DNA of 64,000 nucleotides from Leuctra nigra (Eukaryota > Arthropoda > Insecta > Plecoptera > Leuctridae): the NCBI GenBank assembly GCA_934045905.1, contig OW203763.1:35492527-35556526 (forward strand), read 5' to 3'. The notes beneath the pieces are model-generated. The model had not been told where the DNA came from and made no database searches. It saw only the letters and a program-made list of their open reading frames with translations. Both the position numbers and the translations under genes were made by a program. Positions 24,504 through 33,888 of this stretch are shown one piece after another. Position 1 is the first letter of the stretch. The number at the start of each line of letters is the position of its first letter.

Positions 24504-24717
24504 CATTTGGCACAACTAAAATTGATTGTTCAATAAATCTGATTAACTTAAAAATGTTAGATTGAACCATCAGAAGTCAGTCCAAACGATCTCATTGTCT
24601 CAATCTCGTAGGTGACCTCATAGGTATTTCAATGATAATAACAAGCATTGATTGGTATGGAACATGACCAGCAGTCATTCAAATATCGTCACCAATCAAT
24701 TTTTGTTGTGCTGAGTG
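24504..24717 (+). mobile_element. Family B MITE
   Basis: The left end CATTTGGCACAACTAAAA and right end TTGTGCTGAGTG are imperfect inverted repeats flanked by TA. The core includes TGACCAGCAGTCATTC and AATCTCGTAGGTGACCTC, related in inverted orientation to the copy at 25211. Length is 214 bp. Confidence 0.65.
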
Positions 24718-24997
24718 TACATATCATTTTCAATGTGAAAAAAATCAAAACTATTGTACGTACGGGTATTCTGATGAAATATCAATGTTTTATAAGTTGA
24801 CCGAACATGTTCGTAGATCGAATGATGACAAACAATTATGGACCATTTCCCAGTGTTTCCATTTTAATGTTGTAGGTATAATGTTTTGAACAGCAGAATA
24901 TTAAGTTAATTAATTTATTATTTTTTTAGATATATTTATTGCAATGTTTGCTGCTGCAGGATCGGATCTATTCAGACTCAACGTAGTCAGCTGGTAG

Positions 24998-25208
24998 TGC
25001 TCTCAACAATTCATAAAACGGTATTTGAACGAAACAGATTGGCTGCTGGTCAGGTTCATTGACAATCAATCCTTGTTATTATCAATGAAATCAGAGCTCA
25101 CCTACTAGAGGTAGATGACGAGTAAGTATAGACTTCATCAGATGATGCCATCCTATTCTATTCAGACAATCCATTTCTTGCAAATACCATTTTATGAATT
25201 GTCGAGTG
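24998..25208 (+). mobile_element. Family A MITE
   Basis: The left end is slightly degraded (CTCAACAATTCATAAAACGG); the right end is TTTTATGAATTGTCGAGTG followed by TA at 25209-25210. The core matches the copies at 38657 and 43028. It abuts the next element at a single shared TA. Confidence 0.7.
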
Positions 25209-25210
25209 TA

Positions 25211-25431
25211 CACTCGGCCAAACAAAACTTGAACGTTGACCAAATTTGAATGACTGCTGGTCATGTCCCATAACCAATCAAAGCTTGTTATTATCATTGA
25301 AATGTGAGGTCACCTACTAGAGTGAGACAATGAGATCGCTTAGACTGGCTTCTGATGGTGCGATCTTACATTTATCAGCCTATCAGATTTATTGAACGTT
25401 CAAGTTTTGTTTGGCCAAGTGTACCTACTTG
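25211..25431 (+). mobile_element. Family B MITE, best copy
   Basis: The ends are CACTCGGCCAAACAAAACTT and the inverted AAGTTTTGTTTGGCCAAGTG, with TA on both sides (25209-25210, 25432-25433). Length is 221 bp. A close relative is at 45276-45484. It lies 36 bases from the exon 5 acceptor, so intron 4's branch region is close to its right end. Confidence 0.8.
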
Positions 25432-25467
25432 AAAAGTGAAATGTTTGAACTTCGTTTTTGTCTTCAG

Positions 25468-25588
25468 GAATCGCAAGTCGCACAGGAAGGACCTCGGCGA
25501 CGGAATGCTGTCGATGCGAGCAAAACCTCCGCCCGAATCAGAGTTCATCGACATCTTCCAGAAGTTCAAGCTTTCTTTTAACTTGCTG
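25468..25588 (+). CDS. EPS8: EPS8 exon 5, helical middle
   Basis: This exon supplies residues 252-292, phase 2 to phase 0, with acceptor TTTTTGTCTTCAG and donor GTGAGA at 25589. It encodes a basic run followed by [20 protein letters not shown] and [11 protein letters not shown], nearly the family consensus GEGVLTLRAKPPPPDEFLDC FQKFKHGFNLL. This block is one of the best-conserved parts of EPS8 and secures the gene assignment. Codon use is less GC-rich than in exons 2-4. Confidence 0.95.
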
Positions 25589-27644
25589 GTGAGAATAACT
25601 GATCACTTGGCACAATGTTTCTGTACTCTAGTTTCAGTTTGGCTTCATTAAAACATGGCACAGAAAAGGAATGTTTCTAGACTTACTTTCTAGTCCTAGG
25701 ACAGTTTGCAATTTTCGACATACCATGTTTCGTATCTCCCAATTCTAATAGTCGATGGATTAAAGCCAAACTGAATCTAAAATATAGAAATATGTTTTTG
25801 CTTTCTAGCTTGGCGTTATGCTTAATTTCCTATGTTATGGCAGGAGTGTTGTGTAAACTTTTGGATGAGGAAACATATATTTAGTGCCCTTATCAGTATG
25901 TTTGGGTTTGGTGGATGTACCATATTTAGACCACCCCCTTACCTGTTCTATTATGATCAGCAGCGCGATTGTGTAACTCTCATCACGAGATGTACACGTA
26001 CATCTTTCGCTTTCAGTCAATAGCGGAAAGGGACTGCCTTTGATTTGTTTCGCTATTGGCGAGAAGGGAAAGATGACATGTGTGTACATCATTATAAGAG
26101 CAACACAATCACACTCAGCTGTTCGTTCTTCTATTAATGATGATAATACATTTTGTACTTAAAGTGCAAATGAAATTTTAGCTTTTTAGTGTGTCATAAT
26201 TGGTGTGTCATGTTGGCACCTACCTACTTCAATATTATTAGCTAGTTTGCAACAATTATCAATTTACAAGTAGCCGGTCATGTGGTGTTAGTATAATTTA
26301 TGTATTATCAAAATCTGGTTACTGATTCGTGATTACCTAGTTGTACTACGCACTTGATATTTTGGTGATTATGTACTGATAAGATATTACAGTAATTAAT
26401 TGATATGTCTGAGCTCATTTAAATACAAGGATAATTATGAATATCTCACTTTTGGCAATCAATATGGGTTCAAGTTGTCCTAATCAGTATCTCTAGAAAT
26501 TAAATCTTTTCCTCTTTTGAACACATTTTGTTAGTACATATAAAGAATAACAGGGTAGACATAAGGAGAAAATATCACCGAAAACGATTCGAATTTCATA
26601 TTTTCAGAGTCTTAGAAAAATAAAGGAGAATCCGTAATAATGTTCCACTGATCACAGACGGTGAGAGTTAGATATCTTCAGCCTCCTCAGTCTCTCTAGC
26701 ACAATAATGGCAACAATATCTAGCCAAATTTGAATGGTCACTCATCCAAGACTGACTGTCTAAGCTTGTTGGTGCCTAACTTTGGTGATCTGACAAAACC
26801 AAGGTATCTGACACAATAGTCATTGTGCGAAAATACTTCCTACTATCGAAGTTCCTCAACCACAATTCTTTTCTTTTGTTTCACACTATCAAAATTTAAA
26901 ACATGTTGCCACACACTAGATCTCACATTAGAGAACATTACGACCTTAAAATGTTAATATGATAATAACGTTTTTAGGACAAATCGGTGGTCGAAATATA
27001 CCGCGCCTAGTGTGCGAGACATTCTTTAGTTTAGTGAACTTGATGGTGTGCGATCACTCGACATTTGAAAATTGTATTAGTGTGAAGACAAATTCAAAAA
27101 GGTTTTTGTAGAACCATTTGTAGAACCGAGTTTTCAAGCCACATTGTGTTGCAAGTGCGATCAATTACCCTGCTTGTTGCAGACACCTTTCTGTGAACGA
27201 TTGCAGACAGAATGGGGGATAAAATTAATTGAAATATTAATGATTTGATAAAGGCAAACTTGAAAGTTATTATATCGTATATTTTTCAATTTTTCTTTGC
27301 TATATGTAATAACTGGTTGGTTTTTGTAGAAAGTTACCAATTTTCTTTTCTCTCTTGGTGCCATATCAAACTGGCATCTATTTAACGAGGCATGAAGCTA
27401 AAATAATAAATTTGCTTTTAATTAATTAATACACAATCAGACTGATCATATGAACATCCTATCAGAGATACACCCCTTTATGGAATATTTCATCACTCTC
27501 AATTTGCTCCAACTTTAATTAAGAGTGGTTTGATGCTCGATTGTAGATAACATAGCTAGGAAAACTTACGAATGCCAGTGGATGTGATGCTCGATGTAAA
27601 GTGTGGCTCGTATTGACCGAGATCTAACCCTCGTTCTGTTCCAG
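25589..27644 (+). other. Intron 5
   Basis: A 2.1-kb AT-rich intron. The only repeat recognised is the 27150-27540 copy of a dispersed element also present near 34135. Open frames on both strands around 25832-26092 have no splice or domain support. Confidence 0.65.
27150..27540. repeat. Dispersed repeat copy 1 (relative of 34135-34590)
   Basis: Contains GATAAAGGCAAACTTG, a TCTCTTGGTGCCATAT segment and ACAATCAGACTGATCATATG then GAACATCCT, in the same order as corresponding blocks around 34140-34590. It is a degenerate element of about 390 bp. Its class is not identified. Confidence 0.55.
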
Positions 27645-27880
27645 GCGAAGTTGAAGGCTCACATCCACGACCCGAACGCGCCGGAGCTTGTCCACTTCTT
27701 GTTCACGCCTCTTGCCCTGATCGTCGACGCCTCCCACGACACTCACTACGGACCCAACCTGCCGGCCAAGGTCGTCAACCCGCTGCTGACCCGCGAGGCC
27801 GTCAACCTGCTCGTCAACTGCGTCACGAGCAAGGAGACCGAGCTGTGGAACTCGCTCGGCGACGCTTGGCTCATTCCGAG
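27645..27880 (+). CDS. EPS8: EPS8 exon 6, conserved central region
   Basis: This exon supplies residues 293-370, phase 0 to phase 2, with acceptor TCGTTCTGTTCCAG and donor GTGGGT at 27881. The sequence AKLKAHIHDPNAPELVHFLF then TPLALIVDAS closely matches AKLKSHIQNPSAADLVHFLF then TPLNMVVQAT in vertebrates, and ETELWNSLGDAW matches the later ERQLWMSLGGTW. It is the most conserved exon of the window. Its specific biochemical role within EPS8 is not known to me; it is part of the central helical region between PTB and SH3. Confidence 0.97.
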
Positions 27881-29357
27881 GTGGGTTCGGAGATGAATTG
27901 TGTTTCAGTTGCTCTATGAAATTATTACAGTGGAGTTGGTATAAATCATGCCACTTATATGGTTTTTCTGTGTCCACATCAGAATAAATTGGGTTTGAAA
28001 GTGCCAATATGAACATATATGCAAATTTTCTATCTCTATTTTGAAAATTAGTAATATTTTGAAAATACTTGCCATTTCTAGATACAGTCGAAATACAAAA
28101 CGAAACTCACAGGGTTAGAATGTCAATATATGAGCATAGACATTTATACTCACTGCGTTCGAGATATGCATCTACGGGTTGGACAGGCGTACCCAAGGTG
28201 GTTCCTAGGCCGTGACGTCATGCTAAGCAATAGCAGCCATGTTGCGGTATTGTTTGAAGGATTGGCAATCTGCCATGATTTCTACCACGTTTTGACGCTT
28301 GACAGAATGTAAACAAATAGTATGTACCGCAACATGGATGCCGCATAGAGGTCAAGCATAGGTTCCCACGTCGCCATGCTAGATGCATATCTCGAACGCA
28401 GTGAGTATAAATGTCTATGATATGAGTCACCAATAAATCAAACACAAAATTTGGTCCCCCTGCCCATTAGAGGAAATGGAGTTCGAGTGATCCAATTTTA
28501 ATATTTCAATTTTAGCATTAATTTTTATTTTACACAACACTCAAATCTTGCCATTCCTACATATAGCGGAAATACAAAATGAAACTTTCAATGATTGAAT
28601 ATCAATGAGTCAGTAATCACGCACAAACTCAATGTTTTGGCACTGTGCCCTCATGGAGAATGCCAATTATATTTTTTCAAGTTTTTTTATGTTTGAAGGC
28701 ATATAAACAACTAAACACACCAAGGTTAGGTAACATCTGCAACATATATACCTATGTATCTAGAAGATCAACAAAAATGATTGGCCTGTTTTTTTCAACC
28801 CTCCAGTAGTAAATTGAGCATCAAATACTGTGGAAATTGGAAATATGAAATATTCAACCCCTAATTTGAAGGTCACGCAAAGGGTGTACGACGAACATTA
28901 TGATATTCAAATGATAGACGGGGATGTGCTTAAGAGGACAACCTTTACCCGAATTTGTTATCTTGATTCACTTAGAAATTACAGCAACTTTTGCAAGAGC
29001 TTAAGACGAGCTATTTTTACCTCTCAGGCCAGTGTTCAAGGTCATGTCACTTGAGATGAGTGAATTAGAAAATTGTCAAAAAACTAATTTGAGATAGTAT
29101 CAAGTTAAACATAGCAAATTTTGAAAATTATCAAAAAAACATGCCGCAACAATTTTTTAGTATTTGGTCGTTTTCAAATGAATTTGTGCTCGTGAGTTTA
29201 AAATAGTTCCAATAATTTTGGTGCAAATTTAGACCCCATTGAATCCAATCAATTAATCTGCAGTTTAGGGATTAGTTTAGTCTTGAGTGTCATAAGTGAC
29301 CAGAAGTTTCTAAAAGTGCATTTCAGGTGGTAAGTGACAATATTCATGCTTAATCAG
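27881..29357 (+). other. Intron 6
   Basis: A 1.5-kb intron with a diverged tandem duplication (about 28060-28130 and 28540-28610) interrupted by a 285-bp MITE. A better-looking acceptor at 29325-29326, 31 bases before the used one, would run into a stop. The open frame 28830-29054 has no recognisable domain. Confidence 0.65.
28135..28419. mobile_element. MITE with 7-bp target duplication
   Basis: Forty-base inverted ends start CATAGACATTTATACTCACT and finish AGTGAGTATAAATGTCTATG. The 7-bp direct repeat ATATGAG flanks it at 28128-28134 and 28420-28426, proving insertion. It is 285 bp with no coding capacity. The 7-bp duplication does not match the usual TA, TTAA or 8-bp classes with certainty; an 8-bp class with one mismatch is possible. 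Confidence 0.88.
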
Positions 29358-29684
29358 GGACCAGTGGAAGAGCTACGTACCGGAATACCACCCGGTATTC
29401 CTAGACGGCTGGTCCCCAGACTACCCGGTGTCGGACGAGCGGGAACGCGTGGAACGGGAACACGCGCAGGTGGTGGTCGGTCCGGGAATCCTCGAGGCGA
29501 AGCGGACCCCCCGAGAACCGGAGTACCCCCGCGAGCCGGACCGCGAGGATTCCCATTACAGCAGCGACTACTTCGATTACGACCAGCAGGAGACGGCGCC
29601 CAGCGAACCCCATCACCGCGGATACGCGTTCGATAACCGCAATTACGCACCGCCGCGCGCAGATCCGCGTTACCGTGCCGAGAG
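29358..29684 (+). CDS. EPS8: EPS8 exon 7, end of central region and acidic linker
   Basis: This exon supplies residues 371-479, in phase 2 both ends. The acceptor is the weak GCTTAATCAG; the donor is GTAACG at 29685. It begins RDQWKSYVPEYHPVFLDGW, aligning with the PYVPRFRNGWEPP region of vertebrate EPS8, then continues as a charged, arginine/proline/acid-rich linker with a tyrosine-rich DYFDYDQQE motif that might be phosphorylated (inference). Two other frames are open because of high GC; the chosen frame is the only one matching the family and both phases. Confidence 0.92.
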
Positions 29685-31117
29685 GTAACGCGAACGCGAC
29701 GGGGAAACTAACGGCGGGTGACGGCCGGTGTGTGCAGCACGGTGGTTAGCACGCTTGGAGGAATTAACCATTTCATTTGCAGAGATTTGTTGTTTGCACT
29801 AACAGCGCATGATGATTTGTTGTATGCACTAACAGCGCATGATGATTTGTTGTTTGCACTAACAGCGCATGATGATTTGTTGTTGCACTAACAGCGCATG
29901 ATGATTTGTTGTTGCACTAACAGTGCATAATGATTTGTGTGAAAGAAAGGCAATAAGGAAGGCAGTAAAACATAAGGCAATTCCTGTTTTTCAACATAAT
30001 CTTTTGCCATTTAATTTCAACAGTAAATGGACTTGAAATTCAATTGTAATTAAAAATTCATGCCAGTTATGGGAACATTTGTCGAACATTATGTTCAAAT
30101 TTTTTATAACTGACTGATTTAGGTATCTGATTTAGTGATGTCATTACTTTAATTGTGATTTTTATTTCTTTTGTGCCGCAATCGCCAACCATTTGTTTCT
30201 GGCTTTCTTCCCTCTTGCCTTTTCTTCATATGTAATGTAATAATCGTTTGCTTTTCTACAGCATTTGTTCTTCCTAAAAGTTATCACACTAACATGTGTT
30301 AAGTATCAGTCACGTAAGTTTCTTATAACTAATCAGTAATAACTAATACTAATCACTAACTTTTCTTCTCAGATTTTCTTCTGTTTCAGCACACTTGACC
30401 TACCTATTTCTTTGTTATTTTAGATCTAATTTATCTTGAAACACTGACTAACTACTTCTTGCATGATCCACAGCTCTTGAGTACTATATCTATCAATTGC
30501 ATGTATGTGTGTAGTGTTGGTAACCAGTAACTAGGTACTTACTAACTTGTTTGCACTAGTTTATTAAAACATGGTTTTTAATATCAATATCCATGTGCCC
30601 TGTGTCAGGCTGTCTTTTAGTACACAAAGGATAGAAATCCACATTTTGTTATTTTAGCTGTGCATGTGCTTTAATTTCTAACATGGTTTTATCAGAATAA
30701 TTATTAATTAAGTCCTTTATAAACACACGTGATTATTATTAAATTTCCTGCTTTGCTAGAATAGTGCTGTTGTAACAAATTTGAGCACTATAGATTGTTA
30801 AACAAATTTTATTTTCAATCAAGAAAGTTTTGTTGTAATTAGTACTATGGAAGGTTTATGACATCTTGGTGTTGCATAGTAAAGGCACAATGTTTATAAG
30901 TTTGGTCCAATGTTTGGTCACATATCCATATCAATTAGGTTTTAAATTTCAAAAGTAATTTGTTTTCTTTTCATACAACTTCATGCAGGTGATCAAAAAA
31001 TCTAGTTCGAGAGGGACATAGAACAATAACACAAACACAACAAATTTTTATATATTTATAAATTTATATTACCTAGTTATATTATAATTATTATAATAAA
31101 TTATTTTATTATTGTAG
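29685..31117 (+). other. Intron 7
   Basis: A 1.4-kb intron. The first 20% is occupied by a GC-rich stretch just after the donor and then a five-copy tandem repeat; the remainder is AT-rich with no recognised repeat or exon. The acceptor sits after a run of AT-only sequence (31040-31110). Confidence 0.7.
29784..29940 (+). repeat. Tandem repeat, about 30-bp unit, 5 copies
   Basis: The unit GATTTGTTGTTTGCACTAAC followed by AGCGCATGAT is repeated five times; the last two copies are shortened by one or two bases and the last is mutated. It starts 100 bases after the exon 7 donor. Confidence 0.9.
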
Positions 31118-31352
31118 CCCCGGGGGGTCGGAAGGGGAGTTCGCGGAAGGCGCCAACCCGGCGGCGGCGCGCAGCGACATCTCTGCCGACTCTATCGAGC
31201 GCAACGGAGCGGAGAGCCAGAGGTTTGACCGCGCGCAGGCCCGGTGGCTCGACGAGCTGCGCAGCAGGGACGCCAAGGTGGTGCAGGTGACCTATCCGCG
31301 CACGGCCAACAACGACAAGGAGTTGACCGTCATCCGTGGGGAATACCTCGAG
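31118..31352 (+). CDS. EPS8: EPS8 exon 8, linker and first part of SH3
   Basis: This exon supplies residues 480-558, phase 2 to phase 0, with acceptor TATTATTGTAG and donor GTATGT at 31353. It starts with a glycine/alanine-rich low-complexity linker, then an arginine-rich helix, and from about residue 533 the SH3 domain (VQVTYPRTANNDKELTVIRG). The vertebrate equivalent is KYDFVARNNSELSVLKDD. The usual SH3 ALYDY motif is altered: the Y-D-F position reads Y-P-R here, while the RT-loop NNxxEL and the following turn are kept. Confidence 0.94.
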
Positions 31353-31768
31353 GTATGTTCAACTCGATGCGCTCCAAAGTATCTGTGTATAACTGGACAA
31401 TAACTTTGTAGTTCTCACAAGATTCCTTGATGTTAACTGGCAGCAAGTTTTTAAAGCTGAAAGCACATATTCAAACATTCTTAATTTCTTGAGTATATTT
31501 TCTTCAAAATGTATTCATTGCAATTCCACCAGTTTGTAATTTGAGGATAATTTTAGGATTCCAAATATTTGTGAATTTAATCCTTGAATCTGATATTACT
31601 TATTGGTACAGCAATCTTGAACCTAGAATCGCTGCATAGTTTGGGTATTATTAGTTGTGAACTTGTGATCTACAAGACCAGGATTAGTAAGGAATTTTCT
31701 TGGATGAATTAAACTTATAATACTATAGTCAAAGTGTGCTGTTTATTAACTTTATTTACCTACATTAA

Positions 31769-31976
31769 CCCTTTAACGAGTATGCCCCTATCTCTTACGT
31801 TTTGGTATTCTAAATGATAATTTTTTTTTTTTTTTTTCTAATTTTAAAAATTTGTTTATTTAATAGATTTATAATTTATATTTTCATCATACAAAAATCT
31901 GCTTCCTAACTCATCCCAAAAAGGATATATAATTTTTACCTCGACCTACCTACAAGTTAACTCACTCGTTAAAGGG
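31769..31976. mobile_element. piggyBac-type MITE
   Basis: TTAA target duplications at 31765-31768 and 31977-31980 flank inverted ends CCCTTTAACGAGT and ACTCGTTAAAGGG. Length is 208 bp with an AT-rich, non-coding interior. TTAA duplication and CCCT-type ends are the marks of piggyBac-superfamily elements. Confidence 0.88.
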
Positions 31977-32262
31977 TTAATTGTGAGTTTAAACTTTTGA
32001 ATTGGTAAACGTTTAATTATAAAAAGTGCTGTTTTTGTAAAACCTAGGTAGGTACTCAAAATTTCGTGTCAAACTCACTGAATCTGGTTGTTATGTCTCT
32101 TTATTTGTCAAGTTATTGCTATTGATTGTAATGAAGGGGGGAATCTGAAAGATCCCAGGCAGGGTAGAATTTAAGCAGTTTGAGTGTTGATAAACTCCCA
32201 AGAATGTCACTTAAATTCTCTTGAATAAGTAATTTCACTGTCATCGTCTTTATGGTCCCGAC

Positions 32263-33390
32263 TAGGGATGTAAAATTCCGGAAAAATAAAATTTTGAATA
32301 TTTCCAGAAATTTTCCGGAAATATTTCCATAAGCAATAACAGGCGTTATGATCACTAGACAACACATTTGAGAGTTTGTATGTAAGAGGAAATGCGCAAA
32401 GTGTAAAGGAAATTTTTCTTTAAAACCAATGCTACAATTAAGCAGTTAATATTGTTTTCGGAGTGAGAAACCCATTTAAGTGCAATGAAACCTCACGGTT
32501 TACAAAATGTTATAAAAGGCACTAAAACATTCATTGTATTTTTCCAAAATTACATACCGATTCTGATATCATAGCAGTAACAAGATTTAAAAACGATGAT
32601 ACGAAACAAACCTCACAGAACACCCCTTTATTGCAAAAGCTCAAGTATGGTAATTCCATGCCAAAGCACAAAAAAAATGTTGAAAAACTTATGTAGGGTA
32701 CGACTCTGATTTTGTTCATAATTGGTAGGTAGGTATACCATGTTAAGAAAACAAAATAAACACATGTCTCTTTCAGCGTTTTTCCATATTTTGAACGGGG
32801 TCCGAGAAACGGGCCCCTTAAAAAGTCATTTTCTGGTGGGCCTTGCTTTCTTAAACCAATTTTATTTTTATTCCCGTTAATGATAGAGACTTTTTTTTTT
32901 AAGAAAAGATCTTAATATTAATAATTTGATTATAATTTTATGTGGGCCCAAAAATGAAAAAAAAAGGTGGGGAAATGTCCAAATTTGTCCATAAAACGAC
33001 CCCCTTAATATTTTTTTGATATTTTGTAAAAAAAAAAGTGTATATCCCTAATTGTATACCTATTTAACATCCTTGCAAAGTTATAGAGTGGTAACTTGTA
33101 CGGTATAGAAGTTATGCGGTACTTAATGAAAAATAAACTTAATATACTACTGTAGTACCTAACCTACATACTACTAGGTTTTTGCATTATATTCCACAAC
33201 TTATTAATAGTAGATCATGAGCTAGCCCAACAAGACCCTTCCCACCCTGCCACGGAAGGTTTAAAAACTGTTTTGGGTACTTCCAAAATAAGCATTTCAA
33301 GACTATTTTTATTTCGGAAAAATTGGAAAAATAAAGTTTGGAAAATTTCCGGAAATATTTCCGTGGAAATATTTCCGGCTCACATCCCTA
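32263..33390. mobile_element. Non-autonomous hAT element
   Basis: An exact 8-bp duplication GTCCCGAC flanks it (32255-32262 and 33391-33398). The inverted ends start TAGGGATGTAAAATTCCGG and finish CCGGCTCACATCCCTA, with subterminal repeats of TTTCCGGAAATATTTCC at both ends. These are hallmarks of the hAT superfamily. At 1128 bp it holds no transposase; small open frames inside are not recognisable. It is fixed in intron 8, about 150 bases before exon 9. Confidence 0.93.
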
Positions 33391-33544
33391 GTCCCGACAC
33401 TTCTAGGAGTGGGAACACATTCCCGACACGTTCAACCATGTTAACGTAACTTCTTACGGCGTTGTATTAAAATAAAAATGCACATATTTTCTCACCCCTG
33501 GAAATAAAGTAGATACGACTAACGCGCGGTTTCCTCTCCCGCAG

Positions 33545-33634
33545 ATCTTGGACGACAGCCGCAAGTGGTGGAAGGCGCGCAACAGTCGCGGCCAGGAGGC
33601 GCACGTGCCGCACACCATCGTCACTCACTACCAG
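33545..33634 (+). CDS. EPS8: EPS8 exon 9, rest of SH3
   Basis: This exon supplies residues 559-588, phase 0 both ends, with acceptor TTTCCTCTCCCGCAG and donor CAG/GTGGGT. It encodes ILDDSRKWWKARNSRGQEAH then VPHTIV, aligning with ILDDRKQWWKVRNASGDSGF then VPNNIL. The tryptophan pair (566-567) and the P-x-x-[IL] end of the SH3 groove are present; the usual G-F before VP is A-H. EPS8 SH3 domains are known for binding PxxDY ligands. Reading on past the donor stays open, see the next entry. Confidence 0.95.
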
Positions 33635-33888
33635 GTGGGTGATAGCACGGGTGATAGCGTCTTCAACAACCCACTCTACGCTCCGCCCGCTTCCAGGCAC
33701 TTGCCGCCGCCCCCACCGACCCTGCCGTTCAGATACCAGTGATCCCGCTCCCCACACCCGTTGCACCGTCTTCGGCGCTGGATTCGCTCTATCCGTCCGA
33801 CAGCTTTTCAGCACAAATACACACCGATCCAGGCACATTATTACAGGATACTTGTAATATGAGATCTAGTTCTATACTTCAAGTGTAG
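33635..33888 (+). CDS. EPS8: Possible alternative C-terminal extension after SH3
   Basis: If the exon 9 donor is not used, the frame continues for 35 codons (VFNNPLYAPPASRHLPPPPP is the striking part) to TGA at 33740-33742. A second frame, reached by removing 62 bases (33635-33696, GT...AG) or by a one-base indel in the CCG/C run around 33705, then stays open for 63 codons with IPVIPLPTPVAPSSALD, reminiscent of the PVPVPLPPSTPAPV region after SH3 in vertebrates, to TAG at 33886-33888. Either would give a SAM-less protein. Which, if any, is expressed cannot be decided from sequence alone. Confidence 0.4.

Larger units (their letters stand above)
21641..25467 (+). other. Intron 4
   Basis: A 3.8-kb intron with a family C MITE, a 96-bp hairpin, a family B MITE and a pair of abutting family A and B MITEs that end only 36 bases before exon 5. 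Nothing else recognisable is seen between 22330 and 23360 or between 23460 and 24500. Confidence 0.65.
31353..33544 (+). other. Intron 8, with hAT and piggyBac-type elements
   Basis: Over half of this 2.2-kb intron is two precisely bounded DNA transposons, at 31769-31976 and 32263-33390. The remainder is AT-rich. No exon is seen. Confidence 0.8.

Noticed and set aside
29334..29650. Two other long frames across exon 7 (plus and minus)
   Set aside because: They break phase with exons 6 and 8 and lack family similarity; high GC explains them.
29784..29940. CRISPR-like array
   Set aside because: Units are directly contiguous tandem repeats without unique spacers, in an animal intron.
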